A DNA stretch of 7,747 bases, from NCBI GenBank assembly GCA_003644175.1, contig QNBS01000101.1:1-7747 (forward strand), given 5' to 3'. The DNA comes from Planctomycetota bacterium (GTDB lineage: Bacteria > Planctomycetota > Phycisphaerae > Sedimentisphaerales > Anaerohalosphaeraceae). The notes under the pieces were generated by a model, which was not told the DNA's origin, did not search any database, and saw only the letters and a list, made by a program, of their open reading frames with translations. A program made the translations under genes and the position numbers. Numbering within the stretch: position 1 is the stretch's first letter; the number at the start of each line of letters is the position of its first letter. This document shows, piece by piece, positions 1 through 6,771 of the stretch.

Positions 1-276
1 GAACAGCTCTACGCGGGTCTCGTCCAGCGGTGCGCCGGCACGAGCAAAAAGCCACTTAACGGCACGCCGAAAGCAGGCGACGATCTTGAACTGATCCGTA
101 TTGGCGCAGGCGGCGAGGGCGGGGTCCTTGTTCGCGGCTAATTCGCACAGATCGGCAACCGATTCGAATGAAATACCGGCGCGCCCAAGCGCCTCGGTCA
201 GACGTGCGCAGGCGGTTTCCGAAACCATGTGATAATGATCACAGCGACATACGAGTATGTTCGAGGGTTGGGACAT
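1..276 (-). CDS. N-terminal part of a Cys-rich, possibly HdrA-like redox protein (truncated by left edge)
   Basis: An open frame of 92 codons starts at ATG (276-274) and runs off the left edge without a stop, so only the N-terminus is seen. A weak ribosome site (GGAAAAG) lies about nine bases upstream of the ATG, and the propeller gene before it ends 19 bases away, so the two are probably co-transcribed. The protein has six cysteines in 92 residues (C10, C12, C23, C44, C57, C68). It opens with a beta-strand then C-R-C (residues 7-12). Near residues 57-77 a segment A-C-x-N-T-D-Q-F, a short hydrophobic strand, then A-C-F-R-R-A-V recalls the 'aaCsPr' segment that precedes the flavin fold in HdrA-like heterodisulfide reductase subunits. 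That resemblance is from memory and is loose. There is no signal peptide, so it is probably cytoplasmic. A redox partner for the nearby NADH-reactive proteins is possible but not shown. Confidence 0.72.
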   Translation of the reverse strand, partial: MSQPSNILVCRCDHYHMVSETACARLTEALGRAGISFESVADLCELAANKDPALAACANTDQFKIVACFRRAVKWLFARAGAPLDETRVELF

Positions 277-295
277 ATGACAAAACTTTTCCGTA

Positions 296-2704
296 TCAGC
301 CCTTGATATCGTAGCTCATGAGGACGTCGCCGTGGCGGATGTACAGCCTGCCGCCGCAGACGACCGGATGGGCCCAGTGCTTTCCGTCGCCGAGGGGCGC
401 CTTGAACGAACTGACGACGTCAAACTTCTCCGGCGTGGGTCTTACCAGTGCGACGTTGCCGCTTTTTTCCTCGTAGCAGTACAGCAGACCGTCGGCAAAG
501 GCGACCGCGCCTTTGCATTTCCAGTGGGTTTCGTATTTCACCTTGCCGGTGTCCCAGTCCAGGCATACCCATGAGCCGTCGCCGTTGTTTCTCCAGTTGG
601 CGCCGTAGATATAGCCGTCGACGAACACAACGCCGCCGTGATGGCAGTCGAGAGTGGTATCGACCCATTTTCGTTTGAAGCTCGTTCCGTCGGCTGAAAG
701 CTTTAGCATCGCGCCGCCGTCGTCGTATCCGCTGGTGGCGTAGACGGCGCCGTCGTGATGGATCGGCGAAACGGGATTGATTTTCTTGTTGTGGCCGAAC
801 TGGTCTTCCAGTGAATCCTTCCAGAGGAGTTTGCCGGTTTTGGCGTCGACAGCAAGGACATACTTGTCGGTCATGGTGACGATGATTTTGTTGGGGCCTC
901 TTTCGACGAGGATGGGCGAGCAGTAACAGGATCTTTCACCTTCGACGAGGCAGGTCCAGACGGTATCGCCGGTCATCTTGTTGAGGGCGGCGATAGTCGC
1001 CTTGCCGCCGCCGGGCGTACAGATGATGTTGTCGCCGTCGATGAGGGGAGATTCTGCGATGCCCCAGGCGCCGTACTTGCCGCCGAACTTGTTGAATGCA
1101 TCGACCGTCCATTTTTGATCGCCGGTTTTGGCGTCGTAGCAGAAGACTTCTCCCATGCCGCTGATGATGTAGAGCCTGTCGCCGTCGATAGTCGGCGTGC
1201 CGCGAGTGCCGGGCATGGACTTGCGCCATTCGGCGCCGTAGGTCTTTTTCCACTTGGGTTTGCCGTCGGTATCGAATGCAAAGAGCACGCCTTTCTTCTT
1301 TACCATGCCTGTCGTATAGATCGTGCCGTTTGCGACGGCAACGGTCGAGTAGCCGGAACCGAGCCCGTCGACCGACCAGAGCATTTTCGGGCCGCCTTCG
1401 GGCCATTTTTTCAAGAGACCGGTCTCTGTGCTCTTGCCGTCTCGATTCGGGCCGCCAAACTGAGGCCATTCCGCATCCTCGGCGGGTGGAGTCGAAGTCG
1501 GCAAAGAGGCCATCGATTTTTTGCCGCTTACATCAATGCAGACCATGTGGCCTTTGGCGTTCCTTGTATAGATCCTGCCGTTTGCAAGGACGGGCATTGT
1601 CCAGCATCTGCCGCTGAGAATCTTTGCAGACGAAATGGGCTTAAAGGCCTGCGCCGAGACCTCGGCGAAATACAGCGTGCCCTTCTCGCTCAGGACAATC
1701 AGCTTGCCGTCGGCCGCCATGACAGAGCCCTTGCCGATCTTTCTCTCTTTCCATTTGACCTCGCCGGTCATGAAGTTCATGCAGATGAGCTGCTTGTCGT
1801 CGATGCCGTAGAGGTATCCGTCGATGAGGACCGGACCGCTTAGCTGGGACCGCATATTCTTGTTGTCCCACAGCTTTGTCGCGGCGCCGCCGGTAACATT
1901 GAACAGGGCGCAACCGCGGTTGTACCCGGAGGTGACGAAAAAGTAATCGTTGTAGACAATGGGGTCGGAGGCGTTGACATCGTACTTGGTTGCCCATTCG
2001 GCTTTCCACAACTCTTTGCCGGTTGCCGCGTCGAGGCCGAAGATATGCCTGGATCCGAAGAGGGCGAAGCACTTGCGGCCGTCCTGCGTATACGGAACCG
2101 CCGAGGCGTAACCGGAGGCGCCTGTGCCGTTTTGCCATATTACGGAGCCGTCGTCTTTGTTAAGGGCAAGGCCTGCGCTGCCGACGTTGAAGACGACCAT
2201 ATTGTCCTGGACGACCGCCGAGCCTGCAAAACCCCAGGTGGGCGGCTTCGGTTCGGCCTGCTTATCCCAGATGACCTTGCCGGTTGCGGCGTTGAGGCAG
2301 AATATTTTGCCCGTCTTGCTTATGGTGTAGACCTTGCCGTCGGCGATGGTTGCAGTGGCGCCCGGGCCGCCCTCATAGTATTTGGGATTGAGCTTTTCGG
2401 GATATTCGTGCTTCCAGATCTCCTTGCCGGTTTGGGCGTCGAAGCACCAGACGACGTCGGTTTTTTTGCCGACATTTCCCATGGCGTAAGCCCGGCCGCT
2501 GCTGACCGTGACCGACGAAAAGCCGACCCCGGTCTCGGCTTCCCAGAGGGGCTTTGTGTCGTCGTTCAGCGACGAGGCGTCAAAACCTGTCTCTTTCGAG
2601 ATGCCGTTATAGTCCGCCCCTCGCCAGTGCGGCCAGTTGGCGGCTCCGACAGCAGAGCAAACCAGCCCGATTACACACAATCCAACAGTTACATTCGATC
2701 TCAT
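296..2704 (-). CDS. Secreted PQQ-like (BamB/quinoprotein-type) double beta-propeller protein, 802 aa
   Basis: Residues 1-21 form a Sec-type signal peptide: a short N-region with R2, a hydrophobic core, and a likely cleavage site after S-A-V-G-A. The mature protein should act outside the cytoplasm. It consists of two related halves. Each half opens with a W-P-x-x-x-G motif followed by D/G-x-S-x-E-T-G (W24-P-H-W-R-G and W413-P-Q-F-G-G), separated by a Pro/Thr/Ser-rich linker near 401-411. Each half carries about six PQQ-like repeats of the form D-A-x-T-G-K-x-x-W, for example near residues 84-98, 134-146, 221-233, 520-532 and 616-628. The family builds eight-bladed or similar propellers; many members do not bind PQQ and serve as scaffolds. 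I see no CxxCH haem site and no clear quinoprotein dehydrogenase active site, so a catalytic role is not supported. The start is set by ATG (2704-2702) with GAAGGAA at 2709-2715, downstream of a consensus promoter. The Cys-rich gene follows 19 bases later. Substrate and partner are unknown. Confidence 0.95.
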   Translation of the reverse strand: MRSNVTVGLCVIGLVCSAVGAANWPHWRGADYNGISKETGFDASSLNDDTKPLWEAETGVGFSSVTVSSGRAYAMGNVGKKTDVVWCFDAQTGKEIWKHEYPEKLNPKYYEGGPGATATIADGKVYTISKTGKIFCLNAATGKVIWDKQAEPKPPTWGFAGSAVVQDNMVVFNVGSAGLALNKDDGSVIWQNGTGASGYASAVPYTQDGRKCFALFGSRHIFGLDAATGKELWKAEWATKYDVNASDPIVYNDYFFVTSGYNRGCALFNVTGGAATKLWDNKNMRSQLSGPVLIDGYLYGIDDKQLICMNFMTGEVKWKERKIGKGSVMAADGKLIVLSEKGTLYFAEVSAQAFKPISSAKILSGRCWTMPVLANGRIYTRNAKGHMVCIDVSGKKSMASLPTSTPPAEDAEWPQFGGPNRDGKSTETGLLKKWPEGGPKMLWSVDGLGSGYSTVAVANGTIYTTGMVKKKGVLFAFDTDGKPKWKKTYGAEWRKSMPGTRGTPTIDGDRLYIISGMGEVFCYDAKTGDQKWTVDAFNKFGGKYGAWGIAESPLIDGDNIICTPGGGKATIAALNKMTGDTVWTCLVEGERSCYCSPILVERGPNKIIVTMTDKYVLAVDAKTGKLLWKDSLEDQFGHNKKINPVSPIHHDGAVYATSGYDDGGAMLKLSADGTSFKRKWVDTTLDCHHGGVVFVDGYIYGANWRNNGDGSWVCLDWDTGKVKYETHWKCKGAVAFADGLLYCYEEKSGNVALVRPTPEKFDVVSSFKAPLGDGKHWAHPVVCGGRLYIRHGDVLMSYDIKG

Positions 2705-2708
2705 GGTA

Positions 2709-2715
2709 TTCCTTC
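2709..2715 (-). promoter_or_regulatory. Shine-Dalgarno site of the 802-aa propeller gene
   Basis: On the minus strand this reads GAAGGAA, four bases upstream of the ATG at 2704. It is a good match to the anti-SD sequence and fixes this ATG as the start, in agreement with the signal peptide beginning there. Confidence 0.8.
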
Positions 2716-2742
2716 AAAATAAGAGTACTTACAGACCACGTG

Positions 2743-2771
2743 ATTATAGTAGAATCAAGGACAAATGTCAA
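2743..2771 (-). promoter_or_regulatory. Consensus sigma70-type promoter for the propeller/Cys-rich transcription unit
   Basis: On the minus strand a perfect -35 box TTGACA (2771-2766) and a perfect -10 box TATAAT (2748-2743) are separated by exactly 17 bases. Transcription would begin near 2736, giving a leader of about 30 bases that contains the ribosome site at 2709-2715. There is no TG extension before the -10. A CACGTG palindrome (2737-2742) sits between the -10 box and the predicted start point; I cannot say whether anything binds it. The site falls in the only sizeable intergenic gap of the window and points at the 802-aa gene, so its position supports the call. A full consensus match suggests strong constitutive expression unless a repressor acts. 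Confidence 0.85.
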
Positions 2772-2847
2772 TGCCGCTGCAGGGCCGAAAAACGGGCGTT
2801 TCCGGGGAATATCGGCGGCCTCTCAGCATTGGTGTGCGGTCGGGTGG

Positions 2848-4419
2848 CTAATCACATACTTCTTGCCTCAAAGCCAGCGCTCCGGTCGGGCAGGCACGTG
2901 CGCATTTTTTTGCTGTGTGTTTCAGGGCGTCTGCAATCGTGCGGTCGAACGGGACGGCGACCCGAACGTTAAACCCCCTGCCGACGAAGGTCAGGCCGAG
3001 CTTTTCGCCTTCCTGTGCGGTGATTTGAATGCACAGGCCGCAGTCGATGCACTTGCCCGATTCGTAGATCACCTCGCTGTGCTGTGTCTGCTGCTCGAAG
3101 AGTCGACGCGGGCCTTTGTATCGGCCCGGACGGACCCGATAGTCGTGGGAGTATTTTCTGAGCTTGCAGGCATCCGGTTTGCGACAGTCGCAATGCAGAC
3201 AGCGAGACGATTCGGCGGCGGCCTGGGCGGCGCTGAATCCTGCTTCGGAGTCGGCGGGTGTTTGTCTTGCCGCGTCGCCTGCGCAGGCTTTGAATCTTTC
3301 GACTTCATCTTCTTCGAGCCGGCCGATGCGCGTGTTGAAGGGTCTTTCGGGACCGGTCGGGTTCTTCGAGGAAAGATACTGATCGATGGCGATCGCCGCT
3401 TCCTTGCCGTCTGCAACCGAGCGGACAGCCCGTCTTCCGTCCCTTACCGCGTCGCCGCCGGCAAAGACATTGCCGCGGTTGGTCTGATAAGTGTTGCTGT
3501 CGACGGCGATTCCTTTGGCGGCGGCTTTGAGGCCTAATTGTTCAATTTCTTCTGCGGCGATCTTGCCGACGGCCAGAAAGACGGCATCGAACGATTTGCA
3601 TAATTTATCGAGCGATTTGTCTTTTCCGATTCTGGTGTTGTGCTGGAATTTTACACCGAGGCGGATGATCTGGGCGATTTCGCTGTCCAGCACATCGCCG
3701 GGCAGTTGATCCCGGCCGATCTCGTATCGCAAGGCGCCGCCGGGCTCTTGGCGCTCGTCGAAGATTATGCAGGCGTATCCCTTGCGGGCGAGGTAATATG
3801 CAGCGGACAGGCCCGCGGGACCGGCGCCGGCAATCGCAACCCGTTTGCCATTGGCCGGTGCGCACTTTGGCTTGTAAGGGTTTGGCGAACTCAGGTCTGC
3901 GTCGGCGGCGAATCTTTTCAAAAGGCAAATGGACAGCGCTTCATCGAGCTGGTTTCTCCTGCATACCTTTTCGCAGGGGGCGGGACATATCCTGCCTAAT
4001 ACCGCCGGCATCGCAATATCTTCTTTGATGGTCGCGATTGCGCGATCGAGGTCGCCGGCGGCGATTTGGCGTATCATCAGCGGGATGTTCATCTTTGCCG
4101 CACAGCCGATTTGACAGGGCCCCATGCAGTCGCCGGCATGGTCGCTGAGCAGCAGTTCCAGGGCCGTTATTCTCGCCTGGCGAACCTGGTCGCAATCGTT
4201 CACGACCGTCATGCCTTCCTGGGCGATCGTGCCGCAGGCGGGCGTCATCTCATCCGAATCGGCAAGGCGAACCATGCACACCATGCAACTGGTCGACGGT
4301 GTGCAGCCGTTTAGAAAACACATCGTGGGTATCTCGATACCGAGTTTGGCGGCGGCGTCGAGAATCGTCGCGCCGTCGTCCACCTCCACGGACTGGTTGT
4401 CAATTGTCAATCGCACCAT
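2848..4419 (-). CDS. NuoG-like / GltD-like FAD iron-sulfur oxidoreductase subunit, 523 aa
   Basis: Probable electron-transfer subunit partnering the NuoEF fusion encoded just upstream; its ATG follows that gene's TAG with no gap. Domains in order: (1) residues 1-75, a plant-type [2Fe-2S] domain as in NuoG/HydA, with C34-x10-C45-x2-C48-x13-C62; (2) residues 90-170, the GltD/NfnB-type N-terminal cluster region, C98-x3-C102-x3-C106 and C145-x3-C149-x3-C153; (3) residues 193-350, an FAD fold with G-A-G-P-A-G (198-203), G-G-A-L-R-Y-E-I (227-234) and the closing V-F-A-G-G-D-A-V (318-325); (4) residues 405-420, a Cys cluster C407, C410, C412, C418; (5) residues 455-515, a NuoG N4-like cluster C457-x2-C460-x2-C463-x42-C506, with C510 in A-C-P-T-G-A-L. 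No signal peptide is present. The NAD(P)H-binding domain that normally interrupts the GltD FAD fold is absent: D-A-V-F-L-A-V-G (278-285) runs straight into the second FAD segment. The frame is unbroken. Similar in plan to the A subunit of Stn-type transhydrogenases, but not equivalent to it. Confidence 0.95.
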   Translation of the reverse strand: MVRLTIDNQSVEVDDGATILDAAAKLGIEIPTMCFLNGCTPSTSCMVCMVRLADSDEMTPACGTIAQEGMTVVNDCDQVRQARITALELLLSDHAGDCMGPCQIGCAAKMNIPLMIRQIAAGDLDRAIATIKEDIAMPAVLGRICPAPCEKVCRRNQLDEALSICLLKRFAADADLSSPNPYKPKCAPANGKRVAIAGAGPAGLSAAYYLARKGYACIIFDERQEPGGALRYEIGRDQLPGDVLDSEIAQIIRLGVKFQHNTRIGKDKSLDKLCKSFDAVFLAVGKIAAEEIEQLGLKAAAKGIAVDSNTYQTNRGNVFAGGDAVRDGRRAVRSVADGKEAAIAIDQYLSSKNPTGPERPFNTRIGRLEEDEVERFKACAGDAARQTPADSEAGFSAAQAAAESSRCLHCDCRKPDACKLRKYSHDYRVRPGRYKGPRRLFEQQTQHSEVIYESGKCIDCGLCIQITAQEGEKLGLTFVGRGFNVRVAVPFDRTIADALKHTAKKCARACPTGALALRQEVCD

Positions 4420-6771
4420 CTACTCAACCTTGATTGCATCTTCCGGACACGTTCTCCTGCAGGTATCGCACCTGACGCATTTTTCCGAATCGATTTCATG
4501 CTTTTCCCAGGGCCGCATCTCGATCGCATCGACGGGGCAATGCTGGGCACAGAGCGTACAGCCGATGCAGTCGTCGCCGACGGTGTACGTAATCAGCGCC
4601 TTGCACCTGCCGGCGGGACAGCGTTTATCGATATGGCTTTCGTATTCGTCGCGGAAATACTCGATTGTCGACAGGACCGGATTGGGGGCGGTCTTGCCCA
4701 GGCCGCAGAGGCTGGACTCTTTGATCTTCAGAGCAAGTTGCCGAAGGTCTTCGATATCGCCTTTTTTGCCCTGGCCGTTACAGATACGTTCGAGAATATC
4801 GAGCATTCGCCGCGTGCCGACCCTGCAGAATGTGCATCTGCCGCAGGACTGGTTCTGGGTGAATTCAAGAAAGTAGCGGGCGATATCGACCATGCAGTCG
4901 GATTCGTCGAGAACGACCAGCCCGCCGGAGCCCATGATAGCGCCTGCCTGCGTAAGAGATTCATAATCGACGGAGATGTGGCCGAGTTTAGCCGGTACAC
5001 ATCCGCCGGAAGGCCCGCCGACCTGGACTGCCTTGAAACGCAGTTCGCCGCCGATGCCGCCGCCGATTTCTTCAACGACTTCGCGGATGGATATGCCCAT
5101 GGGCACTTCGATGAGCCCGCCGCGAGCGACCTTGCCGGCAAGGGCGAACACCTTGGTTCCCTTGCTTGCCTCGGCGCCCAATCGGGCGAAGGTCTCGCCG
5201 CCGCTGCGTATGATCCAGGGCACAAGGGCGTAGGTTTCGACATTGTTTATCAGCGTTGGCTTGCCCCACAGGCCCTTGTGGGCCGGGTACGGCGGACGAA
5301 GACGCGGCATGCCCCGCTTGCCCATAATACTGGCGAGAAGCGCCGTCTCCTCGCCGCAGACAAAGGCGCCGGCGCCGGGGACAATTTTCAATTCGAGCGA
5401 GAAATCGCCGCCTAAGATATTTTCGCCGATAAACCCGCGCCGGCGGCATTTGTCAATCGCCTCTGTCATCCGCTTGATCGCCAACGGATACTCGGCGCGG
5501 ATGTAGAAGTAGCCTTGCGTTGCGCCCACGACGCGGGCGGCGACGGCAAGGCCCTCGATGATGCGATATGGGTACGACTCCATCAACATGCGGTCCATGA
5601 ACGCGCCGGGGTCGCCCTCGTCGCCGTTGCAGACGACGTATTTCGTACCGCTGTCGCTGTCGTGCACGGCGGCCCACTTCAAATGCGTCGGATAGCCGGC
5701 TCCGCCCCTGCCGCGCAGGCCGCTTTGGCGAATCTCATTGATAATCGCCTCGGCGTCGAGAACGTTTACGCATTTGGCAAGCGCCTTAAAGCCGTCTTTG
5801 CTTATGTACTCATCGAGATCGACCGGGTCGATTACGCCGCAGTACTCGGTGGCGATATTCTTTTGCTTGCCCAAAAAATCGGCAACGGGCTTGTCGCGGA
5901 CGTCGATCGAATATCGCGTAACCGCCGGCAAGTCGCCGCCGGCAAGCAGGTCGTCGAGCAGGGTCGAAACCCTGGTTGATATCCTCTGTTTCAGTCCGCC
6001 GGGCCGGAGGTGTCGCAGCACGATGGACCTTGCATCTTCCGGCTGGACCCGGGCGTAAAGAAACGACTCATTGGAAGGCAGGACGATCTCCAGCAGCGGC
6101 GTCTGGTGGCACATCCCGACGCATCCGACACGTTTGACCAGTGCGTTGATGCCTGTCTCTTCCAGTGCATCGTTGAGCGCATCGTTTAGCTTGCCGCTTC
6201 CGCGTGCGATACAGCAGGAGCCCAGGCCGATTCGAATCTCGGCCTGCCGGCCGTCGGTCGCTGCGGGCGCATGGGCCTTCTTTGCGCTGACGGTTTGGCG
6301 GTGCCTGAGGAAATCGTCGAGCACCTCACCGACGCTGTGGGCGGTCAGATGGCCGTAGGTAATGTCGCCGATCTGCACGGCGGGCGCCAGCGTGCAGCAG
6401 CCTAAACAGGCCACTCGCTCGATGGTGAACAACTCATCAGGGTCGGTGTCGGCGCCCGGTTCGATCCTGAGATAGCGATGGAAGGCGTCGTAAACCTGTT
6501 GTGCGCCCTTGACGTGGCAGGCCGTGCCGACGCACACCCGAACGATGTATTTACCCGCCGGACGATGCCTAAACTGGTCGTAGAATGTTGATATGCCGGT
6601 GATCGAGGCGGGCGTAATTTCAGTCGCCTCGCAGATATGCTCGAGCACTTCCTGCGGCAGGTATCCGTAGTGGTCCTGGATCGCCTGGAGAATCTCGAGG
6701 ACCTTGTCCGGCGAAGCGCCGAGGCGTTCGATCGTGCGGTCTGCAAATGTCGGATCAAGCTGCTCGCTCAC
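4420..6771 (-). CDS. NADH-binding NuoE-NuoF (HydC-HydB type) fusion flavo-iron-sulfur protein, 783 aa
   Basis: Predicted cytoplasmic NADH-reactive diaphorase subunit. Residues 1-157 are a NuoE/HydC domain: a helical part, then a thioredoxin-like [2Fe-2S] fold with C80-x4-C85 and C122-x3-C126. Residues 175-260 are a second thioredoxin-like [2Fe-2S] domain, as at the N-terminus of HydB (C186/C187, C217-x3-C221). The NuoF core spans about 300-700: glycine-rich FMN/NADH loop G-L-R-G-R-G-G-A-G-Y (351-360), N-G-D-E-G-D-P-G (382-389), G-A-G-A-F-V-C-G-E-E-T-A (466-477), and the N3 [4Fe-4S] ligands C643, C646, C649 and C689. H713, C718 and C723 lie where, as I recall, HydB-type proteins hold a zinc. 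The tail carries two ferredoxin clusters: C735/738/741/745 and C765/768/771/775. NuoF of complex I lacks this tail, while HydB has it, so the protein matches HydC plus HydB joined. The start is GTG (6771-6769), overlapping the previous stop in GTGA, with AGGAA seven bases upstream. The next gene begins directly after the TAG stop. Confidence 0.97.
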   Translation of the reverse strand: MSEQLDPTFADRTIERLGASPDKVLEILQAIQDHYGYLPQEVLEHICEATEITPASITGISTFYDQFRHRPAGKYIVRVCVGTACHVKGAQQVYDAFHRYLRIEPGADTDPDELFTIERVACLGCCTLAPAVQIGDITYGHLTAHSVGEVLDDFLRHRQTVSAKKAHAPAATDGRQAEIRIGLGSCCIARGSGKLNDALNDALEETGINALVKRVGCVGMCHQTPLLEIVLPSNESFLYARVQPEDARSIVLRHLRPGGLKQRISTRVSTLLDDLLAGGDLPAVTRYSIDVRDKPVADFLGKQKNIATEYCGVIDPVDLDEYISKDGFKALAKCVNVLDAEAIINEIRQSGLRGRGGAGYPTHLKWAAVHDSDSGTKYVVCNGDEGDPGAFMDRMLMESYPYRIIEGLAVAARVVGATQGYFYIRAEYPLAIKRMTEAIDKCRRRGFIGENILGGDFSLELKIVPGAGAFVCGEETALLASIMGKRGMPRLRPPYPAHKGLWGKPTLINNVETYALVPWIIRSGGETFARLGAEASKGTKVFALAGKVARGGLIEVPMGISIREVVEEIGGGIGGELRFKAVQVGGPSGGCVPAKLGHISVDYESLTQAGAIMGSGGLVVLDESDCMVDIARYFLEFTQNQSCGRCTFCRVGTRRMLDILERICNGQGKKGDIEDLRQLALKIKESSLCGLGKTAPNPVLSTIEYFRDEYESHIDKRCPAGRCKALITYTVGDDCIGCTLCAQHCPVDAIEMRPWEKHEIDSEKCVRCDTCRRTCPEDAIKVE

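Noticed and set aside
1115..1843. Plus-strand open frame of 242 codons, and a similar one at 2045-2722, opposite the propeller gene
   Set aside because: Both are antisense shadows of a strongly supported repeat protein, with no plausible ribosome site or domain.
2650..2704. Lipoprotein signal (C16 or C10) in the 802-aa propeller protein
   Set aside because: The residue before C16 is valine, not the small residue of a lipobox, and C10 is too close to the N-terminus. An ordinary signal peptide fits better.
2783..2820. Possible terminator after the GltD-like gene (GGCCG...CGGCC with a T-run between)
   Set aside because: The stem is only five base pairs with a loop of nearly 30 bases, and the T-run lies inside the loop rather than after the stem.
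2554..3537. Plus-strand open frame of 327 codons crossing the intergenic gap
   Set aside because: It lies antisense to two well-supported genes and across their promoter, its translation shows no recognisable domain, and GC-rich antisense frames are commonly open.
4498..5415. Plus-strand open frame of 305 codons inside the NuoEF gene
   Set aside because: It is the mirror of conserved NuoF coding sequence, and its translation matches no family I recognise.
4420..6771. Assignment of the NuoEF/NuoG-like pair to respiratory complex I
   Set aside because: No other nuo genes or membrane subunits are present, the NuoF part has the HydB-type ferredoxin tail, and the NuoG-like protein contains an FAD module that complex I lacks.
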